From: Nothopassalora personata
Lineage: Eukaryota; Ascomycota; Dothideomycetes; Mycosphaerellales; Mycosphaerellaceae
Reading direction: 5' to 3'
Assembly (NCBI GenBank): GCA_033816765.1
Contig: CM066294.1
Location: forward strand, 2,852,001 to 2,916,000
DNA length: 64,000 nt
Shown here one piece after another: positions 36,829 through 46,132 of the stretch (position 1 is its first letter; each line of letters starts with the position of its first letter). Made by a program: the position numbers and the translations under genes. The notes under the pieces were generated by a model. That model was not told where the DNA came from. It ran no database searches and worked only from the letters and a program-made list of their open reading frames with translations.

Positions 36829-39741
36829 ATGGATACGGCTGCATCACCAGAAAAACTTAGCACCTTTGCCGACATAGGCAGAGGCTACGAACAGCCTGTG
36901 AACCCCACGAAAATGGAAGGGGTCTACAGGGATTCTGTCCCTCATGAGGGGATGGAGGAATCGGAGGAAGGGGAAACACCTGAATCTAGTAAAGAAGGGA
37001 GAAGCGGAACCAGCGCCGCTGAATTGGGTATGGGTGTAGGAATGAACAGCACAATTGGAATGGATGCTATGACTGCCCTCTTTAGACGATTGGCAGTAGC
37101 AATGGAAAACGCTGGCCCTCGCTTTCCACCTCCAGGAGGTGCTGAGAATCCGTTCTTTGATGGCACCAATGCTACTGAGTTCTGGGAGCGGTTTGGCGAC
37201 CTAATGGACCAGTATCCGCCTCGGGCATCCATTAAGAAGGATGATTTCTGGGGCAGGTTTGAGCGCAATTGCGAAATTACTATCCGGCGTGTGGTCATGA
37301 GGCTGCCTGGGTGGCTCACCGGCAAGGCACGTTTCAGGAGGGCGTTCTTGTCAGAGTTCTCAAGGTTTGACGCCCACTCGATGTTGGGGAGTCGGGAATA
37401 TCTTGAGGAGATTGTTAGGGCGCAGCAAGGCAAGAGGCCTGAAGAACAAGATGTGAAGGAATTCATCCGCCTATTTGTATCCTCAAGTGACCTAATTGAA
37501 CCTGAGGATTTGGATAACAGCTCCCGGAGTCGCCTTCTCCTTCAGGGATTGCCAGAGGCAGTCGCGAAAGCGGTCTACAAGGCTTGCGGGCTTCACCCAA
37601 AGCAACCTGAGAAGTTCAGGGACTTTCAGAGGATTCTCGATGAAGCTGCTAGCATCGCAGATGGTGAGGAGGGATGGAAAGCTGTGCATACAGATTTCCC
37701 TCTTGCTTTGCCTCAGCTGCACCGCTCAGTCGTGAAGCAAATGCCGCGCCTCAAGCCTGAGATTGACACGCTTAAGAAGGCCACCTCCAGGACTGTTGTT
37801 GATGATGACCTAATCCAGAAGGTAGCTGAAATGAGCATACGTGCATACCAGCGCGGTCGCGTCGCGGACGCGGGTGCCTTCTACCCGAGCGAGAATCAAC
37901 GCTCTATGCAACCGGAGAGGCACGACCCAGACACTGAACTGCAGGTTTACGCAATGCAGCGTCCCCCATCGCAAAATCGCGAACAGTCCAAAGCGATGGA
38001 TGGTTGTTGCTACAACTGTGGCAGTTCGAAGCACCAGGCCAGCAATTGTGGGGCGATGAGGTCCTTAATATCCCGGGGCTACGTATACCTCGCCCCGAAC
38101 AACTGGTGGTATCTAGGGAAAGAAGGCGATCCACGTCCCACCAAGTTCAACTTTCGGAGGGACTACAGCAAACCGAAACTGCTCTGCATGCTCCCTCTGC
38201 TCGAAGAACATTATGGACCGATCGAGTTTGACAACCAGTATGAGATTCCCGCACTGCGTAAGCAATGGATGGGTAGGGACTACGCTGGGGTGACTAAGGT
38301 CACGCCTCCTGATCATTCTAAGCCCCCTCCTAACTTCAGGCATTTAATGGAGTATGGCCCTCAGGACGCGCGGTCTGGCCAAAAGGAGAAGGCTGCTGGG
38401 ACATATTGGGTCTCATTCGGAGAAAGTGAAGCGGAGCAGGCAACCGACTTGGGCGAGCTTGACGAGGTATCTGCCTATCCTGTGCAGTCTGACAAAGTGA
38501 AAGGGAAGGCACCCGTAGGTATTCTGAAGAATCCGTACCCGAGGACCCGGTCCTCAGCCCAGGATCTGCGAGCCCGAGCTGAGGCTGCTGAGAAAGTTCG
38601 CCTGCAATTGGAACAGGAGATCCGGCAAGCTGAGATTGACCAGCAGGAGGTTGAAATGATTGACGAAGTCAGTGCTCAAATGAGCGAAACTCAGTCATCA
38701 GCTGGATCCGGGGTAACCCTAGGAAGGGGAAGTGATGCCCAAGTGAACAGACCAGGGAACGATGCTAACAAAGGACTGCCTAAGGATATGCCTGTTGGTC
38801 CCGTGAACGCCCCCTTCGCACAAAGGAAGCGTATGCAGAATGCCAAGACTATGAGGATTGACAACTACGTCCGACAGTATGGTTCAGCTGGTGATGGCCC
38901 GGTTACAAAGGAAGAGGGTATCATCTACTGGATTGATCAGATCCTCCAGACAACGTTTCCCAGTGTGAACGCCCAAGATTGGTTTCGATATGGTCGCTGG
39001 TTCGAGGCTGCCCTCTTCGGTCGCGTTGCTAACACCCCCGCTCTTCAGGAGAAGCTCGCTACAGTGCGACGTCTTGCAGGAAAGGACCCTGAGGTTCGCA
39101 CTGGACAAGTGGTCACCTGTGAAGATGAACCTGAGTATAATGAGGAGGTCTTCCGCGAAGATGGTCAGGCCCAGTATGTCGGAGTGTATTCAACCATGCT
39201 TTGCTCCAAGGGTGCGGTCCCTGCTGCTGAGCTATATGAGGATGTTGAGAAGATCGGGCTCTCTAGTGTCCTTGACAACTTTGCTATGGTCCCTAGTCCT
39301 TGGGTAGTAGCGGAATTTGGGACGAACAAGAACCAGATCAGGTGCCTAATTGATGAGGGTTCCGAGGTGAATATCATCGGCCAGAGGAACGCTCATAGGT
39401 TTGGGTTACCAGTAATGTCGAGTGCTCAGCTTGCCTTTCGAGGTGCTGGAGGGCGGGCCCAGTTCAAAGGTGTTGTGGGCAATTTGGATGTTTGGGTATT
39501 TGGGGTTCACTGCCAAGTGGACATGTTCATCTCCTCGGATCCAAACTCGCCAACAATCCTAGGACGTCCGTGGGCCCGCAAGGTGCGGCTCACTGCCCGT
39601 AACTGCGATGATGGTTCATGGGAGGGGACTATTGCCAGCCGCAAAGGTGAAAGTGTCATGTTTACTGCCCTAGTTGGCTCGGACAGGTGCAAAACCCTTC
39701 AGGAACTATTGAAAGCGTCGGGAAATGGAATGGTGGGTTGA
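36829..39741 (+). CDS. G1a ORF1: gag with zinc knuckle and retropepsin-like protease (970 aa)
   Basis: Structural polyprotein of the retrotransposon, expected to form the cytoplasmic particle and process itself. Residues about 100-330 resemble a Ty3-type capsid region (NPFFDGTNATEFWERF start). Residues 392-405 hold a CCHC nucleic-acid-binding knuckle (CYNCGSSKHQASNC). Residues about 590-630 are a charged, probable coiled coil (AEAAEKVRLQLEQEIRQAE). Residues about 838-850 hold the protease motif CLIDEGSEVNIIG, an Asp-x-Gly variant with Glu in the middle, followed by TILGRPW. It starts at the first ATG after the leader. The stop at 39739-39741 lies inside a hairpin, just after the slippery heptamer at 39720-39726, so a fraction of ribosomes should shift -1 into ORF2. 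Confidence 0.9.
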   Translation: MDTAASPEKLSTFADIGRGYEQPVNPTKMEGVYRDSVPHEGMEESEEGETPESSKEGRSGTSAAELGMGVGMNSTIGMDAMTALFRRLAVAMENAGPRFPPPGGAENPFFDGTNATEFWERFGDLMDQYPPRASIKKDDFWGRFERNCEITIRRVVMRLPGWLTGKARFRRAFLSEFSRFDAHSMLGSREYLEEIVRAQQGKRPEEQDVKEFIRLFVSSSDLIEPEDLDNSSRSRLLLQGLPEAVAKAVYKACGLHPKQPEKFRDFQRILDEAASIADGEEGWKAVHTDFPLALPQLHRSVVKQMPRLKPEIDTLKKATSRTVVDDDLIQKVAEMSIRAYQRGRVADAGAFYPSENQRSMQPERHDPDTELQVYAMQRPPSQNREQSKAMDGCCYNCGSSKHQASNCGAMRSLISRGYVYLAPNNWWYLGKEGDPRPTKFNFRRDYSKPKLLCMLPLLEEHYGPIEFDNQYEIPALRKQWMGRDYAGVTKVTPPDHSKPPPNFRHLMEYGPQDARSGQKEKAAGTYWVSFGESEAEQATDLGELDEVSAYPVQSDKVKGKAPVGILKNPYPRTRSSAQDLRARAEAAEKVRLQLEQEIRQAEIDQQEVEMIDEVSAQMSETQSSAGSGVTLGRGSDAQVNRPGNDANKGLPKDMPVGPVNAPFAQRKRMQNAKTMRIDNYVRQYGSAGDGPVTKEEGIIYWIDQILQTTFPSVNAQDWFRYGRWFEAALFGRVANTPALQEKLATVRRLAGKDPEVRTGQVVTCEDEPEYNEEVFREDGQAQYVGVYSTMLCSKGAVPAAELYEDVEKIGLSSVLDNFAMVPSPWVVAEFGTNKNQIRCLIDEGSEVNIIGQRNAHRFGLPVMSSAQLAFRGAGGRAQFKGVVGNLDVWVFGVHCQVDMFISSDPNSPTILGRPWARKVRLTARNCDDGSWEGTIASRKGESVMFTALVGSDRCKTLQELLKASGNGMVG

Positions 39742-39761
39742 GTTACGGCGCTCAACCCACC
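39720..39761 (+). promoter_or_regulatory. Programmed -1 ribosomal frameshift signal (slippery heptamer plus hairpin)
   Basis: The heptamer GGGAAAT (39720-39726) lies in the gag frame as G-GGA-AAT, matching the X-XXY-YYZ rule. Five bases later a perfect 11-bp stem starts: GGTGGGTTGAG (39732-39742), loop TTACGGCG, CTCAACCCACC (39751-39761). ORF2 is in the -1 frame relative to ORF1, and its first in-frame ATG comes more than 140 codons later. The old copy G1b keeps the heptamer (51760-51766, minus strand) although its stem is broken by mutation. Confidence 0.87.
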
Positions 39762-42700
39762 GATTTGCTAAAGCCGGGTTTGACAAAATCAGTGAGGTTC
39801 TCGCACTATCTCGGAGAAACCTCGGACTTTGATTTGCCGGTCCCGGGACCGGTAAATAGCTATAGTGAGGAAAACGGATACGACCACGACACGACGCATC
39901 TGCAGGAACCCGGCAAGGCTCTAACGCCTAGCAACCATTCAGCTCACTTATTGGGATTGCTTAGGACTGCTGTAGCAAAGGAACGAGTTGCAGAAATTGG
40001 AACAGGCGCGTTTGAGGGAGATTCTATTGCTAACGTTTATTCAGTTCAAGGGGACTGGCCCTCCGAGATCCTGAGACAATCTGCATTGAATGCTCAGGCA
40101 CGGAAGCAACAAGCAGGCCTACATATAGCTAACATTAGGATGCCGCAGGTCTTCACGATGTACAAGCGTAAGGCGGACAAGAAAAAGCCAGTGGACGCGA
40201 GCGTTCACGAACGCCCAGAATCACGAGTTGAGGGAGATATGGAATGGAAGCGCAGGGCACTGTACCTGGAATCCAAGATGCCTGAAGGACAAGGTCCGTT
40301 TGATGGGAAGTACTTGACTAAGAAATTCTCAAGTATTGAGCGAGGTAGCCGGATCACTCCAGAACGACTTACCTCAATCAAGGTTGGCATCAAGCTATTG
40401 CCAATGGAAAGGGCCTTATTCGATGAGATGCTCTACAACCGGGAGGCAGTCCTCGCTTGGGATTTCAGTCACATGAGGCAAATTAGGCACGACGTCGTGC
40501 CACCTCAGAAGATCAACACGGTCCCTCATAGGCCATGGCAGGCACGCCCTATCCGGTTGCACCCAAGTCTTAGGGCAATTGTTGAGCGCATGATTAGAGC
40601 CCGGATCAAGAATAACATCCTAGAATACTCACAAGGGGCTTATTCCAATAGCTGGTTCCTGGTCGCAAAGAAGGTTGATGCCTCTGGAAGCGATGTGCCA
40701 TATCGGTTGATCAACTCAGCTGTGCTCCTGAATGAGGTTACTATGCGCGATGCTAACATTCCACCGGACACGGATAGCTTCTCAGAGGATTTTGCCGGGT
40801 GCCGAGTCGCTTCACTTGTGGACCTGTTTTCAGGTTATGATCAGATTACTTTGGATGAGTCCTGCCGGGACTTAACAGCCTTCATGACCCCTCTTGGCCT
40901 AGTACGCAACACGACTCTGCCTCAAGGAGCTACCAATTCAGTTGCTCAGTTCGTGCGTGCGGTAACAAAGATTCTGCTTGATCATATCTCGCATCGAGCG
41001 AAGCCGTTTCTCGATGACATCGGTATTAAGGGACCAACTGAGGACTATGGGAATGCCGAACTAGAGCCTGGGTTGAGAAAATGGGTCGTTGAGCACATCG
41101 TTTCCCTGGATCTGGTTCTTGCTGACCTGGAAAGAGCTGGTGCGGTAGTTGCTGGAGGCAAATCCCAATGGTTATACGAAAAGCTCAAGATTGTTGGGTA
41201 CGTTACTGGCCCGGATGGTCGCTATCCTGACCCAAAGGTTGTGGCCAAGATCCTGGATTGGCCTACGCCTACCTGTATCAAGGAGGTCCGCACCTATGTG
41301 GGGCTGTGTGTGTACTTCCGGATATGGATTCCCTGGTTCGTTATCATCGCTCGACCAATGTACAAACTGCTGAAGAAGGACGCCGAGTTCACCTGGACAG
41401 AAAATGAGCAGTTCTCAAAAGAAGAGGTTGCTAGGTACCTTGTGCAGGCTCCAGCCTTAGTTACCCTCTGCTACTCACCTGGTGCTGGGTCCATCTTTGT
41501 CTCAGTTGATGCTAGCGGCACTGGATGGGGATGTATCGTTTCTCAAGAATCAATGGACAGTACCCGACGGCGTCACCCGGTGCGGTATGAGAGTGGAATC
41601 TGGAGCGCGTCAGAATCCAGATATGATGCTGGGAAGCGGGAATGCCTTGGGGTCCTTAAGGGGCTTAAGAAGATCCAGAGATATATCACTGGCGTTGATT
41701 TTGTCCTTGAGGTTGATGCCAAGACACTTGTATGGCAGCTTAACCGGCCGGCTTCGGACCTGCCAAACTCGGCAATGGCCCGGTGGGTCGCATGGATCAG
41801 GTTGTTCACGTTCGAGGTAAAGCACGTTGCGGGGACTAGACACACTGGCCCAGATGCCCTGTCTCGAAGGCCCTCTACACCTCAAGAACCCAGGAAAGCT
41901 GACGAAGACGAAGTCGACCGGATGATTGATGATAAGCTGTTCAGGTACCCGGAGCCGGTCGACACCTATCCAGTTGAAATCCAGAAAACACGACATCTCG
42001 GGGACCAATATTCTGAGGGCTCTCAGCAGCTTGCTCAGGTTATAGAAACCAGGACCCGGCCCGATGGTGTTACCCGTGCTGAGTACCGGCGGCTGGTGAA
42101 GAAGAGCGTCAACTTCTTTGTCCGAGACCAATTGCTGTTCTTCCAGAAGCGCCGAGGAGCACCGTTGCAACTTGTGATTGACGATGATGAGGCTCAGAAG
42201 GAGATCGTCATAGAATGCCATGAAAGACACGGTCATCGCAGCGCTGAGGTCGTGTACAACCTTATTTCCGATCGGTATTACTGGGACGGGTGCTTCGCCG
42301 ATGTCTCTGCGTGGGTTCGAAGTTGTGCTCCTTGTAGGTTTCGCGAAGGCAACCAGCGCGCTGGTGAGCTTCACTCATCGAGCCCTCAGGTCATTGGTGA
42401 GAAGTGGTACTCGGACCCCGTCCAGGTGCACAAAAATGGATACCTCCTAGTTGCGCGCGAAGCACTCAGCAACTGGATCGAGGCTAGAGTGACAAGGGCA
42501 CCTCCCAGCTCGAAGACAGTTGCCAAGTTTCTATACGAAGATGTCTTCTGTAGGCACGGCTGCTGTGCTGAAATTGTGCTTGATAACGCTACGGTTCATG
42601 CGGCTGAGGTTGAGCGGTTGCTCGTAGGACTTGGTGTTCGAAGGATCCGAATATCACCGTACCATCCGCAGTCTAATGCTCCGGTCGAGGTTGGGCACCG

Positions 42701-43229
42701 TCCGATTCTTGCAGCGTTAGCAAAGCTTACAAGGAACACATACCGCGGATGGGAGCAATGGGTACCCGCTGTGTTATGGGCTGATAGGACCACGACCTGT
42801 CGTACTACTGGAATGACGCCGGCTCAGGTCCTGTATGGCCATCGCACGATTCTGCCAATTGAGGTTGAGTACCCGACGTGGGCGAATTATCAATGGGGAT
42901 CGGTGAGAACGACTGAGGACCTGCTTGCCATACGTGCGCGTCAACTCCAGGCTCGAGACCTTAGTTTGGAAGAGCTGCATGCTCGAAGGAAGCGACTAAG
43001 AGAACTTAGCAAGGACTACTTCGATTCTCACCGAAATGTTGACTTTGCTGGTTTCCAGAAGGGCGACCTTGTCATGAGGTTCGACAAGCCATATAAGGAT
43101 GACTTCTCACGCAAGATCGGTTACCGATGGCAAGGTCCATATCGGGTGTCCAGTGTCTCCAGGAAGTTTGGTACCTATATTCTTGAGGAACTTGATGGCA
43201 CGCCAATGAAGGGAGTTCAGGCACGATAA
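39723..43229 (+). CDS. G1a ORF2: pol (RT, RNase H, integrase), truncated by a stop
   Basis: Catalytic polyprotein of the element, made as a gag-pol fusion after a -1 shift; the open frame itself begins at 39687 without an ATG. Counting from 39687: RT from about residue 285, with LVDLFSGYDQ and catalytic FLDDIG near 440; RNase H from about 605 (SVDASGTGWG, then HTGPDALSRR); integrase zinc-binding region near 845-885 (HERHGHRS ... CAPC); integrase core with Asp near 909 (SDPVQV), Asp near 965 (LDNATVH) and Glu near 1000 (PVEVGH). It copies element RNA and inserts the DNA. It ends at TAA 43227-43229, whereas an older copy reads GAA there and continues to 43508. Whether the shortened enzyme works is unknown. 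Confidence 0.9.
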   Translation, partial: KWNGGLSYGAQPTDLLKPGLTKSVRFSHYLGETSDFDLPVPGPVNSYSEENGYDHDTTHLQEPGKALTPSNHSAHLLGLLRTAVAKERVAEIGTGAFEGDSIANVYSVQGDWPSEILRQSALNAQARKQQAGLHIANIRMPQVFTMYKRKADKKKPVDASVHERPESRVEGDMEWKRRALYLESKMPEGQGPFDGKYLTKKFSSIERGSRITPERLTSIKVGIKLLPMERALFDEMLYNREAVLAWDFSHMRQIRHDVVPPQKINTVPHRPWQARPIRLHPSLRAIVERMIRARIKNNILEYSQGAYSNSWFLVAKKVDASGSDVPYRLINSAVLLNEVTMRDANIPPDTDSFSEDFAGCRVASLVDLFSGYDQITLDESCRDLTAFMTPLGLVRNTTLPQGATNSVAQFVRAVTKILLDHISHRAKPFLDDIGIKGPTEDYGNAELEPGLRKWVVEHIVSLDLVLADLERAGAVVAGGKSQWLYEKLKIVGYVTGPDGRYPDPKVVAKILDWPTPTCIKEVRTYVGLCVYFRIWIPWFVIIARPMYKLLKKDAEFTWTENEQFSKEEVARYLVQAPALVTLCYSPGAGSIFVSVDASGTGWGCIVSQESMDSTRRRHPVRYESGIWSASESRYDAGKRECLGVLKGLKKIQRYITGVDFVLEVDAKTLVWQLNRPASDLPNSAMARWVAWIRLFTFEVKHVAGTRHTGPDALSRRPSTPQEPRKADEDEVDRMIDDKLFRYPEPVDTYPVEIQKTRHLGDQYSEGSQQLAQVIETRTRPDGVTRAEYRRLVKKSVNFFVRDQLLFFQKRRGAPLQLVIDDDEAQKEIVIECHERHGHRSAEVVYNLISDRYYWDGCFADVSAWVRSCAPCRFREGNQRAGELHSSSPQVIGEKWYSDPVQVHKNGYLLVAREALSNWIEARVTRAPPSSKTVAKFLYEDVFCRHGCCAEIVLDNATVHAAEVERLLVGLGVRRIRISPYHPQSNAPVEVGHRPILAALAKLTRNTYRGWEQWVPAVLWADRTTTCRTTGMTPAQVLYGHRTILPIEVEYPTWANYQWGSVRTTEDLLAIRARQLQARDLSLEELHARRKRLRELSKDYFDSHRNVDFAGFQKGDLVMRFDKPYKDDFSRKIGYRWQGPYRVSSVSRKFGTYILEELDGTPMKGVQAR
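39832..39857. repeat. G1a palindrome 2 (26 bp, one mismatched pair), inside pol
   Basis: Core CCGGTCCCGGGACCGG flanked by ATTTG and TAAAT. It lies in the N-terminal part of ORF2. The decayed copy G1b retains it as a perfect palindrome at about 51627-51652. Confidence 0.85.
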
Positions 43230-43508
43230 AACCTTAAGCTAGTTCCAGAGCTTCGCCCGGATAACATAGGAGTACCAGGCCTGGATGATGGGATCGATCT
43301 CGTAATGGGGGAGGGAGAAGTCGCTGATAGCGAAGACAGCAGTGATTCGAACGAGATCGAGCCCATCGCCGACGAAGACGTGCTACCTGTAGGAATTGAC
43401 GAAAGGGGATCGTATCCTGAACCGGAATCCAAGAAGCTATGGGTCAGGCCTCATGACCTTTCTGCAGCCGAAATTTCACAGTTCAGCAGGATCGAGGCTG
43501 AGAACTAA
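43230..43508 (+). pseudogene. G1a: detached acidic C-terminal tail of pol
   Basis: This stretch is in the same frame as ORF2 and continues it after the TAA at 43227-43229. It encodes about 92 residues, acidic in the middle (DSEDSSDSNEIEPIADED), to a TAA just after 43505. In the RIPped copy at 27225-27521 the frame runs through. RIP cannot turn TAA into GAA, so the stop is most likely new in the fresh copy. An internal ATG at 43305 could in principle start a 67-residue peptide, but there is no sign that it does. Confidence 0.75.
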
Positions 43509-44109
43509 TCAGTTGGCAATGGCGTACGGAGTTCACTTCCCTTAGGCATGTGTTGCGCATGCCCTTCAGTTTGTTAAGCCGATTCGGTTATCTGGACTTC
43601 ACTTCATGGGGTGTTCTTGCCTTGGTTGGACCTCAGTTAGTAGAGTCACATTTACCGGTCCCGGGACCGGTAAATCGGATCACGTGACAGCGTGGCATGC
43701 CCCCTGCCGAATGCTCACCTAGGTGGTCACCAGCACTGGTTTTCGGTCACATGCAGGGCCATCGGACCTTCAGTGTGATCTCAATGGCACTGCTCTTGCC
43801 ACTTATGAGACCGGTCTCGGCGCTGCTGCCTTGCAACGGTCACAGGGACATACGCTGAGAGGCATCCTTAAGCGCAGCTCTCTGCCTGCTACTTCCTCTC
43901 TTTTTCTTCAAACACTAGCACCATCACCAGAACCACCAACACATCCACCTACCACCACACATCAGACGGTTCTCTGGCCTCTCTCTCTTCACGACCTTGA
44001 CCTTCAAAGCCCACCCCGATACCAAGCTTTCAAAGCTTACCAACACTCCAGAGTGGCACCACGAGATAGCCAGCTCTTACGATCTCACTGATAGTGAATC
44101 CTAGTTATC
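43509..44109 (+). promoter_or_regulatory. G1a spacer before ORF3: palindrome, E-box, pyrimidine-rich stretch
   Basis: No convincing gene; an open frame at 43723-44091 has no ATG start and is low in complexity. At 43650-43675 is a perfect 26-bp palindrome (core ACCGGTCCCGGGACCGGT), followed by TCACGTGAC. From about 43890 to 44010 the strand is CT/CA-rich, as is common upstream of fungal start codons. The interval may hold a separate promoter for ORF3; that is inference. Confidence 0.5.
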
Positions 44110-46122
44110 ATGGCTTCAGCTGGTCCATCGTCACGCCCGGCTGGCTCGAGCACAGCGCTCACTAGCACTGTTACTGGGCTCACCCGCCCACCTCAGACCT
44201 TGTTCGAGTCCCTTCGCTTGCCGGACAACGTCAAGCATGTCCTTGCCAACACGAACACGCCGAAGTCCGCCGCTAATGTCATGTTCCGAGAGCTCAGTCC
44301 TCAGAAGCGGGTTGAGGTGTTGAAGGACTTCTGCAAGGGCTTCGAGAAGGTGTTCGAAGACTGCTCCGTCTGGGTTGACCTGTTTTTCGAGGAAGTTGAG
44401 AGCGGCATGGGCAAGACCTACCAGGATGAATTCCTTGGTAACAGGAAGCTCGATGTCTTGTTTCCCATCGTCGGCAAGATTCGCAAGACCGGTTCAGAGA
44501 TTCGTAACCGAGAGAGGACTCTTCGCGCCACGCTTACCCGCCACTGGCCACAGCAGATGGACAACAAGATTCTTGATCGACGCGTCATCTCCGAGCTTTG
44601 CAGCACTGACAGTGGGCGCCGCCAGTTCACGGCCTTCATCAACAAGTACCCAGACTACAGCAAGGCTGTTGGCAGAATTCAGAGGGCATTGATCTGGCGT
44701 ATGAGGATCGGCCGCAAGGGCATAGATCGCAAGCGAATTCTGGAGCCTGGTGATCTTACCCGGTGCGACAGGGAGGCTGAAGCACGCAGCATTGATCCGC
44801 AGTCGGCTGAGAGCAGGGAGATCATCAGAAGACACCGCCTAGCCGTCTATGAGGATGGCCTTCCATACTTCATGGAGGGTACTATCACTGAGAAGTCCGC
44901 GTCCCCAGAGGACAGCACAGGTCAACCTGGACCATCTGGCCAGCAACAGACTCAGCCACCACCGGGTGGCAAAGGCAAAGGACGTGCAAAGACTACCACG
45001 CCAACTCCACCAGCCTCTACCCAGCCTGCAGTCCCATCGAGAGGCGGTCGCAAGTCGAGTCGACTTGAGCAGCTCCGCATGAGCGAGAGCATAGGTGAGG
45101 GCATGACTGCGCCTGCTCAATCCTCGCCTAACCGAACGCTGGACGGCGCACCCATACGCGAAGGCAGTCCGCTGGGTACACCGGTTGGCACCCCACGATC
45201 CACTCCGGCCCTGACTGAGGGTGGCAATCCGATACTCACCATGTCACCTTCGGCTGTGATCAGGGATGTATCAGTCTTCAAGGATCAGATCCTGCAGGAA
45301 GACGAGACCCTCCGGATCAAGCGCGCCAACTGCACCTGCAATGAGCGGTACTGTGGCATCAAGTTCAGGAACTCGATTGATGTGGATGGCATTGACTGGC
45401 TACCTGAGCACCGGATGGCGGGCCTTGAGATGCTCGAATATGCGGTCTCGCAGGTTCTTGAGAGGGATGGCAAGGTTAGCGCTGTGATGTGCGATCAGCA
45501 TGTCCGAGATTTCTGCCACAAGGCCCTCCACTTCGTCACGAATCCCGGTATCACCACCAATACCCTGTGTGAGCGCGCGCTCAAGGTCCAAGACTGGCTC
45601 TTTGAAGGCAAGAGTTTTTCAGCTATCAAGGTGAAGAATGGGTCGTGGTTTCGCCCTGACAAGCGTGGTCAGAAGACTGTCAACCCGCTTGGCTGCCTCC
45701 GTGTTCGAGGCAAAGCCGGCACCACGAGTGGCATCGTCACGCATGCCAACTACAATCAGATCCTCGACAAATTTGGCATTGATGAAGCTGACCAAGCCGA
45801 TCTCGATAGCACCGGTACCTACATCAATGGCAACATGCTGTACTGGTACAATGACGCTGAACTAGCGCCGCGGGTTAAAACAGTCAGAGAGATGATGAGT
45901 CGAGAATTCGACGTGTACCGATGGCACCTGCGAGAGTTGAACAAGGTCAGCAACGGCGGCGTCTGCCAGAACATGTGGTATTCTCTGAGCCAACAGATCA
46001 TGCGACAAGACCCCGGGCTGTGGCTCTTGCAAGTGGCGCTGCACCCTCAACACTGCACTCGGTTCATCTCCTTCCCCAGGCCTACGATTTTCAGCTTTGA
46101 CAGGGCTCATCAGGGGGGGTGA
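44110..46122 (+). CDS. G1a ORF3: extra protein of unknown function, N-terminal 670 aa
   Basis: I do not recognise a family. Residues 1-280 look helical and charged (FFEEVESGMGKTYQDEFLG, several Arg-rich helices). Residues about 280-400 are low in complexity, rich in Pro, Gln, Ser and Gly, with basic patches (GKGKGRAK, RGGRKSSR). Residues about 415-670 form a second folded part with clustered Cys and His (NCTCNERYC, MCDQHVRDFCHKALHF) that could bind zinc. No transmembrane segment or signal peptide is seen, so an envelope role is unlikely. The stop comes directly after a run of seven G (46112-46118). The older copy at 48782-50329 has six G and reads on into ORF4, so ORF3 is probably the broken front of a 967-residue protein. 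Decayed homologues at 28144-29573 and 48782-50329 show it belongs to the family. Confidence 0.8.
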   Translation: MASAGPSSRPAGSSTALTSTVTGLTRPPQTLFESLRLPDNVKHVLANTNTPKSAANVMFRELSPQKRVEVLKDFCKGFEKVFEDCSVWVDLFFEEVESGMGKTYQDEFLGNRKLDVLFPIVGKIRKTGSEIRNRERTLRATLTRHWPQQMDNKILDRRVISELCSTDSGRRQFTAFINKYPDYSKAVGRIQRALIWRMRIGRKGIDRKRILEPGDLTRCDREAEARSIDPQSAESREIIRRHRLAVYEDGLPYFMEGTITEKSASPEDSTGQPGPSGQQQTQPPPGGKGKGRAKTTTPTPPASTQPAVPSRGGRKSSRLEQLRMSESIGEGMTAPAQSSPNRTLDGAPIREGSPLGTPVGTPRSTPALTEGGNPILTMSPSAVIRDVSVFKDQILQEDETLRIKRANCTCNERYCGIKFRNSIDVDGIDWLPEHRMAGLEMLEYAVSQVLERDGKVSAVMCDQHVRDFCHKALHFVTNPGITTNTLCERALKVQDWLFEGKSFSAIKVKNGSWFRPDKRGQKTVNPLGCLRVRGKAGTTSGIVTHANYNQILDKFGIDEADQADLDSTGTYINGNMLYWYNDAELAPRVKTVREMMSREFDVYRWHLRELNKVSNGGVCQNMWYSLSQQIMRQDPGLWLLQVALHPQHCTRFISFPRPTIFSFDRAHQGG

Positions 46123-46132
46123 TGCGAACACC

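Noticed and set aside
36942..37466. 174-codon minus-strand open frame opposite gag
   Set aside because: Mirror of the ORF1 reading frame with no own motifs; explained by codon bias of the coding strand.
41610..42374. 254-codon minus-strand open frame opposite pol
   Set aside because: Shadow of RNase H and integrase; no domain, and the coding frame on the plus strand is certain.
43723..44091. 122-codon open frame between ORF2 and ORF3
   Set aside because: No ATG start, low-complexity Pro/Thr/Ser tail; it matches a CT/CA-rich 5' region better than a gene.
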